Below, in pieces: positions 51,971-61,800 of a DNA stretch of 64,000 nucleotides. The position numbers were made by a program, and so were the translations under genes. A model generated the notes under the pieces. That model searched no databases and was not told the DNA's origin. It saw only the letters and a list, made by a program, of their open reading frames with translations. The number at the start of each line of letters is the position of its first letter. Positions within the stretch are counted from its first letter, which is position 1. The DNA comes from Ancrocorticia sp052089425 (GTDB taxonomy: Bacteria > Actinomycetota > Actinomycetes > Actinomycetales > Actinomycetaceae). The stretch is from assembly GCF_052089425.1 (NCBI RefSeq), contig NZ_JBQCZW010000003.1, positions 62,001 to 126,000 on the forward strand, in the 5' to 3' direction.

Positions 51971-52917
51971 TTTTTGAACGACGACGGCGGGCAGCCCCCG
52001 CGCCATCCGAACCCGCCCCGATCAGGCCACCGGGGCAATCGGCCTCGCGGATGGGGCTGATTCGTGCGCGTTTGGCGATGCCAACGGTGCGGCGCGCCGC
52101 CGGGTTGTACGAGGGATCTCATACCTCCATCCTGACCGGCAAGGGCACAGATTTCGAGGATCTGACGGAGTACCGGCCGGGCGATGATGTGCGGGACATC
52201 GATTGGAAGGTGTCCGCACGCGCCGGCTCTCCTGTGATCAAGCGTTATCAGCGCGAGACTGACGTGTTCACTCAGCTGGTGGTGGACACGAGCAGGGAGA
52301 TGCTGGCTGTGACTCCCTCAGGGGACACGAAGGCGGAGGTTGCGCTGCTGGCGGGGGAGACTCTGGCGTTCTTATCCTTGCAACGCGGTGACCGGTTGGG
52401 CATGGTGATGGGGGATTCTCAAGGCATCGAGCACTTTCCCGGTAGGCACGGGCAGGCGCATCTGGAATACCTCATGTCTCATGCGGAGGGGCGGCTGGCG
52501 GCCGGGCGAGGATCGGCGCGCGTGTCCGATCTGCTGGATTATGTTCTTCGCACAACCCGCGAGCGATCGCTTGTGGTGCTGGTGACTGATCAGTATTGGC
52601 CCCGGGCCGGCGATGAGATGGCATTGCGCAGAGTGAGAACGCGCCACGAACTCCTCGTTGTCCGTGTGGCGGATATGCCGCTCACGCAGGAGAACATCGA
52701 GCAGATGAGCGAGATCGATGGCGATATTCCCCTGCCAGAATACGTGCGCGATGATCCGCAGTTCCGCGCAGAACTTATGGCCAACAGAAGGGCATGGGAG
52801 GCACGAAGCGCGGCGCTGCTTGTAGCCCACGGCGTCCTTCATGCACCGATGGCATCGACCGATGATGTGTTGCCGGTTCTGCTGGATCTTCTCAGGAGGC
52901 AGCATCGTGCCTTCTGA
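51967..52917 (+). CDS. DUF58 domain protein
   Basis: A 316-residue cytoplasmic protein with the DUF58 signature EDLTEYRPGDDVRDIDWKVSARAGSP-type sequence (YRPGDDVRDIDW) and the von Willebrand-like start VVDTSREML. DUF58 proteins are constant partners of MoxR ATPases. ATGA overlap upstream and an 11-nt overlap downstream show tight translational coupling. Confidence 0.93.
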   Translation: MIFERRRRAAPAPSEPAPIRPPGQSASRMGLIRARLAMPTVRRAAGLYEGSHTSILTGKGTDFEDLTEYRPGDDVRDIDWKVSARAGSPVIKRYQRETDVFTQLVVDTSREMLAVTPSGDTKAEVALLAGETLAFLSLQRGDRLGMVMGDSQGIEHFPGRHGQAHLEYLMSHAEGRLAAGRGSARVSDLLDYVLRTTRERSLVVLVTDQYWPRAGDEMALRRVRTRHELLVVRVADMPLTQENIEQMSEIDGDIPLPEYVRDDPQFRAELMANRRAWEARSAALLVAHGVLHAPMASTDDVLPVLLDLLRRQHRAF

Positions 52918-53371
52918 TTACGTTCTCTCCCCGTCTGGGCCGAAAACCCCCTTCATCGTGGCGTTCATTGTTGCCGCGCTGGTGCTGGTGGCTTGGGTTG
53001 CCTATCTGCTCTGGCAGCGCAGCCGGTCGCGTCAACCTGCGGCGGTAGTGCTCGCCTCCTTTACGCCAAGTCAGAAGGAGCAGTGGCTTGCCGCGATCCG
53101 TCAGATTGGGGAGGCCTATCTTCCCCCACAATCTGCCGAGGCCGTGCGTCAACTCCACAAGGCTCTTGGCAAGGAGATGCGCCGGATCATTTCTGAGCGT
53201 TCGGGGCGCGATCTCTCCTCATGGAGCACGGGCGAGATGATGAAACAGCCCCAGCTCACCCGGGTGGCAACGCTCATGAGTACGTGGGAACAGCCAACAT
53301 TTGCTGCCAATCCAGAGGCCGAAGGCATTCGATCCGTGAACGGGGCGATGGAGTTGATCGCGCAATGGTGA
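52907..53371 (+). CDS. small membrane protein of the MoxR operon (DUF4381-like)
   Basis: A 154-residue protein with one membrane helix near the N-terminus (FIVAFIVAALVLVAWVAYLLW) and a cytoplasmic helical domain (FTPSQKEQWLAAIRQIGEAY). Position between DUF58 and the first von Willebrand gene matches the DUF4381-type component of such operons, but residue similarity is too weak to be certain. The GTG at 52907 is chosen for its AGGAGGC site. Confidence 0.72.
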   Translation: MPSDYVLSPSGPKTPFIVAFIVAALVLVAWVAYLLWQRSRSRQPAAVVLASFTPSQKEQWLAAIRQIGEAYLPPQSAEAVRQLHKALGKEMRRIISERSGRDLSSWSTGEMMKQPQLTRVATLMSTWEQPTFAANPEAEGIRSVNGAMELIAQW

Positions 53372-54363
53372 TGGCTTGGCTCGCATGTGTTCTCATTGCT
53401 GGCGCGGTGATCGCGGTGGTGATCGTTTGGCGCCGGCCACTTCCCAACGCCTCGGCTGTGAGAGTGGCCCACACGGCCCCGGTACGCGCTAGCCACAGGT
53501 TCCAATCGCGGCTCGCCCGCTACTGGGCAGGAGCCATTGCTCTGACGGTTGCGGCACTCCTTATCGCCGTGTCCGCTGCCGTACTGGCAGGGCGGCCATA
53601 CGACGTGATGACATCAGATGAGGAGAGGGCGAACCGCGATATCGTTCTGTGCCTCGATATCTCTGGGTCAGTCGCCGAGTTTGATTCCGAAATCCTTGAT
53701 TCCTTCACGGATATCGTCAATGAATTTGACGGTGAACGCGTGGCTCTTGTTATCTTCAATTCCTCCGCCCGAACGGTCTTTCCCCTCTCGGACGATTACA
53801 CGATGATCAACGAGCAGCTGGAGAACGCCTCAAGTGCTCTGGAGATGAACCCCGAGGATTTCTATCCCGAGAACTACCGGGAGTTCATGGATCTGATCCT
53901 CGGCACTGAAGTGGGTGCGGAGAAGGGTTCTTCGCTTGTGGGAGATGGCCTAGTCTCTTGCTCTCAGGCGTTTGATCTGGATGATCAGGAAAGATCCCGC
54001 ACCATCATCTTTGCAACGGACAACGATGTGCTGGGTGAGCCTCTTTTCACCCTAGAGGAGGCCACAGAGATGCTGGCGCGGCGCGATATCATGCTGCATT
54101 CTCTCTACATTGAGCCCATCTACACCTTCGGCGATGTGAGCGGCGAGCTTCGGGCGGCAACCGAGGAAATCGGAGGCTCGTTCTATCAGGCCGATGATTC
54201 CTCCGCAGCCCCTGCCATCGTTGAACAAGTCCAAGCCCAACAGGAAAGCGAGATCGATGGCGGGGAGCAGATCACCAATCTGGATACGCCCGGGTTCTGG
54301 CCCGTGCTGATCGCCGTTGGGCTAGGCGTGCTTCTCGTGGCGGGATGGAGGTTCCGGCTATGA
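53371..54363 (+). CDS. von Willebrand factor A domain membrane protein (BatA-like)
   Basis: A 330-residue protein with two N-terminal helices (residues 2-19 and 52-73), a VWA domain with a MIDAS motif DISGS (96-100) in DIVLCLDISGSV, and a C-terminal helix (FWPVLIAVGLGVLLVAGW). The metal site should bind a protein partner. Three nearby starts are possible (53365, 53368, 53371); I chose the ATG that overlaps the upstream TGA by one base. Confidence 0.88.
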   Translation: MAWLACVLIAGAVIAVVIVWRRPLPNASAVRVAHTAPVRASHRFQSRLARYWAGAIALTVAALLIAVSAAVLAGRPYDVMTSDEERANRDIVLCLDISGSVAEFDSEILDSFTDIVNEFDGERVALVIFNSSARTVFPLSDDYTMINEQLENASSALEMNPEDFYPENYREFMDLILGTEVGAEKGSSLVGDGLVSCSQAFDLDDQERSRTIIFATDNDVLGEPLFTLEEATEMLARRDIMLHSLYIEPIYTFGDVSGELRAATEEIGGSFYQADDSSAAPAIVEQVQAQQESEIDGGEQITNLDTPGFWPVLIAVGLGVLLVAGWRFRL

Positions 54364-55376
54364 GGCTGATATGGATATGGCCGCTATGGGTGGTGCTCAT
54401 CATTGCCTTGGCCGGGCTTTGTGTGTGCTGGCTGGGCTGGCGCGATGTTCGCAGGCGCGAGGGCGCTGCCCGGATCTGGGGCCGAAGAGGCCTCATGGTT
54501 CTGGCCGTCGCAGCACTTGGCGCAGGTCCCGCTGTTGCCACCGAGCTTCCGCAAGTTGAAACGAATGTGGAAGTTTACGTCGTCGTCGACACAACGGGCT
54601 CCATGGGAGCCGAAGATTACAACGGGACGAACCCGCGAACGGACGGGGTGCGCGCGGATATCACAGCGATTGCGGGATCGTACCCGGGTGCGCGATTCTC
54701 TGTGATCCGCTTCGATTCGGAGGCGACCGTCCAGCTACCGCTCACCACGGACGTGCGTGCGGTCCAATCGTGGGTGGAAACCTTCCAACTCGAATATGCT
54801 TACGGCTCCTCGGGTTCCTCGGTGAACCGCGCTTCTGGTTTGTTGACGGACACCCTCAAGCGGTCAGCCGAGGAGCGGCCGGAGAACATTCGCGCCGTCT
54901 ACTTCTTCTCCGATGGCGAGGCCACCGATCAGGCTGCGAATCTGGAGGTGGAGTTCTCGGAGGCCGGCAACTATACGTCCGGTGGTGCCGTGCTGGGGTA
55001 TGGCACCGAAGAAGGCGGCCGGATGCGCGTGAGCGAAGGCGGTTCCTCGGAGAGTTATATCCAAGATCCGGCAACCGGGGACGATGCGATTTCGCGTATC
55101 GATGAGATCGACTTGGGGAAGGTAGCCGAGCGGCTGGGCGTTCCCTACGTTCATCGCACCCAGCCCGGGATCGATAACAGTGTTCTGCTGGGCGGGATCG
55201 AGGATCTTCAGGATCAGCTTGGGTCCGGGCACACCTACAATCCCGTGCTGTGGCCCATCGCGCTGGTGATGGTGGCGCTCGCGATCTGGGAGATCGTGGA
55301 CGTTGTGCCGCGCGTGCGGGGCGCCTTCGAGGCGCGGCGCGGGATGCGTGAGGGTGCGAATGGAGTGGGCTCATGA
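54360..55376 (+). CDS. second von Willebrand factor A domain protein (BatB-like)
   Basis: A 338-residue protein. Two N-terminal helices (residues 5-25 and 44-60, ending in a signal-like AVATE) lead to a VWA domain with MIDAS residues in VVVDTTGSMGAEDYNG (DTTGS at 77-81) and VYFFSDGEATDQA. A single C-terminal helix (LWPIALVMVALAIWEIVDVV) anchors it. ATG overlaps the previous stop by 4 nt (ATGA). Confidence 0.9.
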   Translation: MRLIWIWPLWVVLIIALAGLCVCWLGWRDVRRREGAARIWGRRGLMVLAVAALGAGPAVATELPQVETNVEVYVVVDTTGSMGAEDYNGTNPRTDGVRADITAIAGSYPGARFSVIRFDSEATVQLPLTTDVRAVQSWVETFQLEYAYGSSGSSVNRASGLLTDTLKRSAEERPENIRAVYFFSDGEATDQAANLEVEFSEAGNYTSGGAVLGYGTEEGGRMRVSEGGSSESYIQDPATGDDAISRIDEIDLGKVAERLGVPYVHRTQPGIDNSVLLGGIEDLQDQLGSGHTYNPVLWPIALVMVALAIWEIVDVVPRVRGAFEARRGMREGANGVGS

Positions 55377-56248
55377 AGCGACTCAACGCGCTGAGCAGGA
55401 ACGCGCGCCTCACCCTGCGAATTCTCGTGAGTGCCTTGCTCGTGGCAGGTGTTGTGTGGACCGGGCTGATGGCCACCAGCCCGCAATTCGGCAAGCGGGA
55501 GTATGCCGGGGGATCGATGGAAAGTTCGGTGAACCACTACTCCACGTTCTTGCGCGTGACTCCAGATTCTTGGGAAGGATGGGAGGGGCCGTTTAACCGT
55601 GGCACTGCGCGGATCGGCGTGGGCATCGGCGCCGGCAGGGCCAGCAGTGTTGGCGAGCAGTACACGGATGTGGAGGATGCTGCGGCTGTTGAAAGTGGCG
55701 TCGGAGATTTGGAGGCGGCGCTTGAACGTGTGCCCGAGGCGGAGCGTTCCGGTGATCGGGTAGTCGATCCCGAGGGGCGGCCCGAATGCACCGTGCGGAG
55801 GAATCTCTCGCTCGGATACGAGCTTCAGGGCGATGTGCTGCTGGGCGAGGCTGCTGGAGATGGTGCTGGATCTGGTGCTGGCGGGGACAGTGACGGTGGC
55901 GGCAGTGCTGGCGATGACGATGACAATGTTGAGGCCGCCGAGGCCCGCGAAGCAGCTATTGAACTCTATACAAAGGCTCAAGAGACGATCGCGCCGTGTA
56001 CCGATTGGACTGAGAATCAGGAGCAGTGGGACCGGCAAGAGGAAAAGAAGCAAGAGCAGCAGCAAGAGAACGGCGGCGGAACCGACGACCCTCCCAAGCC
56101 ACCTCCACCCGATGATCCGGAACCGGAACCCGAGGATCCCGAGACTCAGCAGAAACAGGATGAGTTGGACGAACGTAACCAGCGGGGCCAGCAGGAACAC
56201 GAGCAGGGCCAGCAGGAAGGTGGCTCTGGCGGCGGCGTCAACTGGTGA
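55373..56248 (+). CDS. membrane-anchored acidic/Gln-rich protein, last gene of MoxR operon
   Basis: A 291-residue protein with one N-terminal helix (LRILVSALLVAGVVWTGLMA), an extracytoplasmic or periplasm-facing domain (residues 50-210) with a helical segment VRRNLSLGYELQGDVLLGEAA, and a long low-complexity tail rich in Gln, Glu, Pro, Asp and Gly. A Gly/Asp-rich insertion (GSGAGGDSDGGGSAGDDDDN) sits between two helices. The position recalls the TPR-type BatE/BatC members of Bat operons, but no clear TPR repeat is seen. ATGA overlap with the upstream gene. Confidence 0.8.
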   Translation: MKRLNALSRNARLTLRILVSALLVAGVVWTGLMATSPQFGKREYAGGSMESSVNHYSTFLRVTPDSWEGWEGPFNRGTARIGVGIGAGRASSVGEQYTDVEDAAAVESGVGDLEAALERVPEAERSGDRVVDPEGRPECTVRRNLSLGYELQGDVLLGEAAGDGAGSGAGGDSDGGGSAGDDDDNVEAAEAREAAIELYTKAQETIAPCTDWTENQEQWDRQEEKKQEQQQENGGGTDDPPKPPPPDDPEPEPEDPETQQKQDELDERNQRGQQEHEQGQQEGGSGGGVNW

Positions 56249-56407
56249 GGCCGAGCGTTAGATTATTCCTACCGCGGGAGTCCGGCTTTGGCTCTACCGC
56301 GAGAGTTAGGTTATGCACCGAGGGTTTGAGCGCTGCGGTAACTCTCGCCGCGCAGACTAACTCCCGTCACGCAGCTTCACGGAAGGAGCTTGCGAGGCAG
56401 CCCAACC
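56249..56407. other. intergenic region with four copies of a CG(G/A)GAGTTAG motif
   Basis: Beyond the MoxR operon the motif occurs at 56274-56281 (partial) and 56300-56309 in one direction, and at 56339-56347 and 56357-56366 in the other. GCGAGAGTTA (56299-56308) and TAACTCTCGC (56339-56348) are perfect inverted repeats with a 30-nt loop. It may be the operon terminator or a protein-binding array. Confidence 0.45.
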
Positions 56408-56524
56408 TCAGGACTCCGCAGTACGGCTGCTGGAATCGCGTTGCTTTGGCGGGGTGTGTCCCTCAATGCGCAGTGCCTGAACAAGAGCAAAAAGGATAAG
56501 CACGAGCGTTGCAGCCATAAACAC
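56408..56524 (-). CDS. possible short membrane peptide downstream of the Nudix gene
   Basis: An open frame of 38 residues (GTG at 56524, or 36 from the ATG at 56518) encodes one hydrophobic helix, MAATLVLILFALVQALRI, and a polar tail. It lies 23 nt after the Nudix stop on the same strand. There is no good ribosome site, so this is only a candidate. Confidence 0.3.
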   Translation of the reverse strand: MFMAATLVLILFALVQALRIEGHTPPKQRDSSSRTAES

Positions 56525-56547
56525 TGCGGGGAACGTTTCCGTGGCGG

Positions 56548-56964
56548 CTACTCGGTGAAGAAGCTGAGCAACTCCGGGATGATCTGGATATCTCCGGGCA
56601 GCCACGGGAGGTTCCGGATGGAGCTGCGATCCACCCACCGGAGGTCCCGATGGCTCGGGCCTTGGGTTGGAGGAGGGCCTTCCGGGGCGATTTGCGCCAG
56701 CCATATGCGCATGCGGCCCACCGGGATCTCCCAATCGCCGCTCCGCGGCCCGCGCACTTGCCGCCCGATGATCAGCGCCGATCGCAGTTCCTCGCGAATC
56801 TCGCGTTGGAGGGCCTGCTCGGGGCTCTCGCCCTCTTCAACCTTGCCGCCAGGAAACTCCCACTGACCCGCGAGTGCTTCGGGATAGGAGCGTTGGGTGG
56901 CTAGTAGGCGCGTTGGGTGCTCCAATGAATCGACGATTGCGGCGCCAACAACGAATGTTGCCAA
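56548..56964 (-). CDS. Nudix hydrolase, MutT-like
   Basis: A 138-residue Nudix protein resembling MutT, which removes 8-oxo-dGTP from the nucleotide pool. The Nudix box is GGKVEEGESPEQALQREIREEL; preceding GQWEFPGG and following RMRIWLAQI and RWVDRSSI are MutT-like. In the consensus GX5EX7REUXEEXGU the last glycine is replaced by arginine (EELRSAL), though the metal-binding glutamates remain. Confidence 0.87.
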   Translation of the reverse strand: MATFVVGAAIVDSLEHPTRLLATQRSYPEALAGQWEFPGGKVEEGESPEQALQREIREELRSALIIGRQVRGPRSGDWEIPVGRMRIWLAQIAPEGPPPTQGPSHRDLRWVDRSSIRNLPWLPGDIQIIPELLSFFTE

Positions 56965-57089
56965 TGGTGAATCCTTTAGAAATAGGTTGGAGGGCTTCTT
57001 AGTACTAGGTTTCCCTATTCATGCCGAAATTTCCATGCGGAATTCGTACCGAAATCTTCATGTGGCCCTTTTACTCAGCCACTCAAGCT

Positions 57090-57533
57090 TTATTGCGGAT
57101 GGGGCTGCGAGGGGCCCACCTCTGGGTTCACATCGGCGTGAGACCGCTTCACGGCCAGCCAGAATCCGAACGTCATGAGGACAGCGGGAACCAGCAACAA
57201 GAATATGAAGAATGGCAGGTAGGAAGGATCTTCGATTACTCGCGAGAGTGCTAGGAAACCGAGGATCAACGTTGCTGCTATGGCGATCCCCGCCCACAGC
57301 CACCTGAACTCGGGGAGCTGCAGTTTCCGCAGTGCGGCACCGCAACCTACTCCCCCAAGGGTCGAGATCGCAATGGCAGTGAGGCCTCCAACAACGAGGC
57401 CCCCAACGTCATTTGTGCCGATCCCTGCAGCAAGCGATAGCAGGAGGCCGAGGAACCCTGCTACTGCCAACGTTGCTATGCTGATTGCTGCAGAGATGGC
57501 CACGGCGGCGAATTGCCTCTCGGAAGTGTCCAT
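57090..57533 (-). CDS. hypothetical four-helix membrane protein
   Basis: A 147-residue protein with four hydrophobic segments: VAISAAISIATLAVAGFLGLL, LVVGGLTAIAISTLGGVGC, WLWAGIAIAATLILGFLAL and LPFFIFLLLVPAVLMTFGFWL. The ends are short and polar. No family is recognised and no neighbour is coupled to it. Confidence 0.7.
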   Translation of the reverse strand: MDTSERQFAAVAISAAISIATLAVAGFLGLLLSLAAGIGTNDVGGLVVGGLTAIAISTLGGVGCGAALRKLQLPEFRWLWAGIAIAATLILGFLALSRVIEDPSYLPFFIFLLLVPAVLMTFGFWLAVKRSHADVNPEVGPSQPHPQ

Positions 57534-57625
57534 GTAGAGATCTTACAGTCCTAAAACTCGCGGGTCCTGACGTTTCCGTATCGGCTGGAGACAGGCTACG
57601 GCGCCTCAAGACATGTTGTAACGTG

Positions 57626-57709
57626 TCTCCTCGCGCTTTAAGTGGTCTATTGGTGCGCATTAGGTGGTCTCCTCGCGCATTAAGTGGTCCATTGGTGCGC
57701 ATTAAGTGG
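57626..57709. repeat. 42-bp tandem repeat, two units
   Basis: Two adjacent 42-bp copies start at TCTCCTCGCGC and each contains two half-units built on GCGCATTAAGTGGTC, so the array is four degenerate copies of a 21-bp half-unit. It fills most of the spacer between the four-helix protein gene and tRNA-Gly; no gene is supported in 57534-57760. Confidence 0.8.
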
Positions 57710-57760
57710 CCTTTTGGGCGACACGCCCTTCAGAGTTGCAGCATTGCAACGTTACAAGAG

Positions 57761-57831
57761 AGCGGGCGACGGGAGTCGAACCCGCCTCTGAAGCTTGGGA
57801 AGCTTCCATTCTACCGATGAACTACGCCCGC
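57761..57831 (-). tRNA. tRNA-Gly (anticodon CCC)
   Basis: On the minus strand the 71-nt sequence folds as a cloverleaf: acceptor GCGGGCG/CGCCCGC, anticodon stem GAAGC/GCTTC around the loop TTCCCAA, and a T-arm with GGTTCGACTCC. The loop gives anticodon CCC, reading GGG. The 3' CCA is not encoded. tRNA-Gly next to dcd is common in actinobacteria. Confidence 0.95.
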
Positions 57832-57935
57832 AAGGCGCTCCCTTAGCTTAGCGGCACGGGACCGTTTCCACCAAAACGGCCCCACCTAGATGGGATGGTG
57901 CGAACATAGAGACAAATCCGTGTCACAATCGTTAC

Positions 57936-58538
57936 GTGCTTCTCTCAGATACAGACATTGCGCGGTACGTTGCGGACGGTCGGATTCAGGTGGATCCGTG
58001 GGATTCGGAGATGATCCAACCCTCCTCGGTGGATATCCACCTTGACCGCTTCTTCCGCCTGTTCGATAACCACAAGTACACGGTGATTGACCCGGCGGCG
58101 GATCAGCCGGATCTCACGCGGCTGGTGGACGTTTCGGCGAACGGCGAATTCGTTCTACACCCGGGGGAGTTCGTTCTTGGGTCAACGTACGAGAAGATTA
58201 CTTTGGCCGACGACGTCGCGGCCCGGCTCGAAGGCAAGTCCAGTCTTGGACGGCTCGGGTTGTTAACTCATTCGACGGCGGGTTTCATCGATCCAGGCTT
58301 CTCAGGGCACGTCACGCTCGAGCTTTCCAACACGGCAACGATGCCGATCAAGCTGTACCCGGGTATGAAGGTGGGGCAGTTCTGCTTCTTCCAGCTCTCT
58401 TCTCAGGCTGCCAAACCCTATGGAAGTGGGGCATCAGGATCGCGGTATCAGGGCCAGCGTGGGCCAACTGCTTCGCGTTCCTTCAAGAACTTTCACCGCA
58501 TCGATGTCAGCCGCGATGTGACTGGCGGCCAACTCTAG
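57936..58538 (+). CDS. dcd: dCTP deaminase (probably dUMP-forming)
   Basis: A 200-residue trimeric enzyme. It contains MIQPSSVDIHLD, EGKSSLGRLGL, the catalytic glutamate in FSGHVTLELSN and MKVGQFCFFQL. Actinobacterial members release dUMP and pyrophosphate directly from dCTP, combining deaminase and diphosphatase. The GTG start has no ribosome site, and CACAAT ends 6 nt upstream, so a leaderless message is possible. Confidence 0.94.
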   Translation: MLLSDTDIARYVADGRIQVDPWDSEMIQPSSVDIHLDRFFRLFDNHKYTVIDPAADQPDLTRLVDVSANGEFVLHPGEFVLGSTYEKITLADDVAARLEGKSSLGRLGLLTHSTAGFIDPGFSGHVTLELSNTATMPIKLYPGMKVGQFCFFQLSSQAAKPYGSGASGSRYQGQRGPTASRSFKNFHRIDVSRDVTGGQL

Positions 58539-58800
58539 GCTCCGGCATCCTGTCGGGCTATTCGGGACGCTACTCGTTTGAGCTCATGAGGCGGACCATT
58601 CGAGAGCGCTATTCCCATTCTTAGTGGTTCCAAGATTTCTCACATTATGCGAACCTCTTGGCTTCTTTTTGTTGATATCTAGCGGTTTTTCGTGTGGTAA
58701 CCGTCAGTGAAAATTCAAGCATTATGATACTATGTGCTGGCGCCACTCTTGTGTGCGTTTGCTCTTGACCGCCCTCCGCATCACGTTGAGGAGTCACGTA

Positions 58801-61800
58801 ATGCCAGCACTTTTGCTCTTGTTCGTTGTGGGGGCATTGTGTGCGCCCATTGTGATGAACCGCGGCAGGCTCGGCTTCGCTCTGCTTTCTGCGATTCCCG
58901 GACTCGCTACCATCTGGTTCTTGTTGCAGCTTCCTGCAGCGTTCCGCGGCGAAGTTTACGAACAAAAGGTTAGTTGGCTGCCCCAACTCGGCTTCACGTT
59001 CGACGTAAGGATCGATGCACTCTCCACGGTCATGGCATTGCTTGTCACGGGTGTGGGCACGCTGGTCCTTCTCTACTCAGCGCGATACTTTTCTGATGTG
59101 GCCTCGCATATCGGCCGGTTTGCTGGCGTTTTTGTGGCGTTCTCTGGCGCGATGCTGGGCCTAGTGATCACTGATAACACGCTGGCTCTGTACATGTTTT
59201 GGGAACTGACAACCGTCTTTTCCTTCCTGTTAATAGGCCACTACTCCTCCCGCGGAAGCTCCCGGCGCGCAGCAATGCAGGCGATCATCGTGACCACTCT
59301 GGGTGGGCTCGCCATGTTGATCGGCATCATCATGCTGGGAGCAATGCCGGGAGGATCATACTCGCTACATGAACTTGTGGCGGCCGCGCAGGCTGGCAAC
59401 TTGGGATACGGCCATCCCGAACTTCTCTCCGCTGCCGTGGTGTTGATGCTGATCGGCGCCTTCTCAAAATCCGCGTTGATCCCGTTCCACTTCTGGCTCC
59501 CGGCGGCCATGGCCGCACCAACTCCAGTTTCTGCCTACCTGCACGCAGCCGCGATGGTGAAGGCTGGGGTGTACTTGGTAGCACGCCTTGCTCCGGGCTT
59601 CGCGGATGTCACGCCGTGGAAGCCAATGATTCTTGTGGCTGGAATCGGGACGCTACTGATCGGCGGGTACCGAGCCCTCAAGCAACACGATCTGAAGCTC
59701 GTCCTAGCCTTCGGCACGGTGTCCCAGCTCGGACTCATCACCCTGATGGTGGGTTACGGAACGGCAGAGATGGCCTTGGCGGGCCTCATGATGCTGTGCG
59801 CACACGCCCTCTTCAAGTCCACGTTGTTCCTCACCGTTGGCGCCGTGGACGTTGCCATGGGAACGCGCGATCTGCGCCAGCTCACCGGTTTGGGGCGCAA
59901 GATGCCGGTGCCCGCAGTGTTTGCGGGCCTTGCCACCGCCTCCATGATCGGATTCCCGCCGATGGCCGGGTTCGTGGCGAAGGAGGCTGCACTAGGTGCT
60001 CTGGTTGGAGGAGACGTTACAGCCACGATCACGTGGGTGGCCATCGCTGTGGGGTCGGCCCTGACAGTGGCCTATGGACTGCGTTTCTGGTGGGGGGCGT
60101 TCGCCACCAAGGACGGGGTGGAAGAACACCCCGTTGGCCGCTCATCGCGCGTCATGACGGCACCTATCGTGATTCTCTCCTCGCTCGGACTCATCCTTGG
60201 AATCTCCTCTTCGTGGTGGTCCCAGCTGCTTGAATACCACGCGGATCTATATCCGGGAAGCGCCGGACATCTGGCCCTGTGGCACGGTTTCGGCTGGCCG
60301 CTTCTCATCACTCTGCTGGTGTTCGTAGCCGGATTCCTTCTCTTCTTGGGACAGCACCACTTCGTCAGGATCACCAACCGATTCGAAGTGAAGATCGCCG
60401 CGGACAAGGTGTACCAGTCCACCTTGCGCGGACTTGAAGATCTCTCAGGCCGCGTTACCGGCGCCACCCAACGTGGATCGCTGCCCGCCTACCTCTCCAC
60501 GATCTTTGGATTCACACTTGTCACCGTGATTGTGGCGGGTTTGGCCGGCGGAGCCAACCTTCCGGACGGTATTCGGTTGTGGGATTCGCCAGCCCAAGGG
60601 GCGGTTGTCATCGTAGTGGTGACTGCCGCCGTTCTGGCCGCCCGCTCGCGCCGCCGCATGAAAGCCGTTCTCTTGATGGGAGTAGTGGGCTATGGAATTG
60701 CGCTGATTTATGAGCTGTACGGCGCCCCAGATCTAGCGCTCACACAGGTCCTGTCAGAAACGATCACTCTGGTGGTGTTCGTGTTGGTGGTGCGCCGCCT
60801 GCCACCCTATTTCTCCAACCGCCCGCTCCGCGGCTCGCGCAGCCGGCGGATTATGCTGGCAGGACTCACCGGTTTGATGGTGTCCCTAGCGGCTCTCATC
60901 GCCGCTAACGCACGGGAGCACGAACCAATTTCCACGCTCTTCGCCGAAGAGGGCTTCAACTTCGGGTATGGGCGCAACATCGTGAACGTGACCCTCGTTG
61001 ATATCCGCGCGTGGGATACGCTCAGCGAATCGGCCGTGCTGGTGGTGTGCGCGATGGGGATTGCTTCACTGCTGTTCGTTCGTGACCGCACGGGACGCAC
61101 AGACCGCCTGCGCAACATCCTTGGGCCAGCCCAGTCCCGTGTACGCGAGAAGTTCGTGGAGATTGTGGATTCCGGCGATTACCACTCCGTGGATGCTGGC
61201 AGCGAGCGCCCCTCACAACAAGGCCGGGAACGCTCGTGGCTCTCCACAGTTGTTCGCCGCGGCGTTTCCTCGCGGCCGGTCATCTTGGTTGTTGGAACAC
61301 GAATCGTCTTCTACTCGATTGTCATGGTGTCTCTCTTCCTCCTCTTTTCCGGCCATAACCAGCCGGGTGGTGGGTTCGCTGGTGGCCTGTTGGCGGGAAT
61401 CGCGTTTGCTCTGCGATACCTTGCTGGAGGCAGATTTGAGCTGGGCGCCGCGCTGCCGGTGCTTCCCTCCTATCTCATGGGCGGCGGGCTGCTCTTCATT
61501 GTGGTGGCCGTGATTGCTCCAGTGTTTGCCGGAGGAGTTCCGCTACAGACCGCGATGATCGATGCCACGGTCCCGATCTTCGGATCGATCCACATTGCCA
61601 CCGCCCTGATATTCGATATCGGTGTGTACTTGGCAGTAGTGGGTATGACGCTGGAAATCCTGCGATCACTCGGCGGCGAGATTGATCGCCACGGTGAACT
61701 CGAAGGACTGCAGGGCCCAGATGATCTCATCATTGTTCCTCACGAGGATGATCGCGCGGCACTCAAGCATGAGATGGATGCCGAAGCTATGTTGCGACGT

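Noticed and set aside
56408..56734. 108-residue minus-strand protein overlapping the Nudix gene
   Set aside because: Most of it is an out-of-frame shadow of the Nudix gene; only the last ~38 residues are kept as a weak candidate.
57626..57709. CRISPR array
   Set aside because: The repeats are contiguous with no unique spacers, degenerate, and no cas genes are present.
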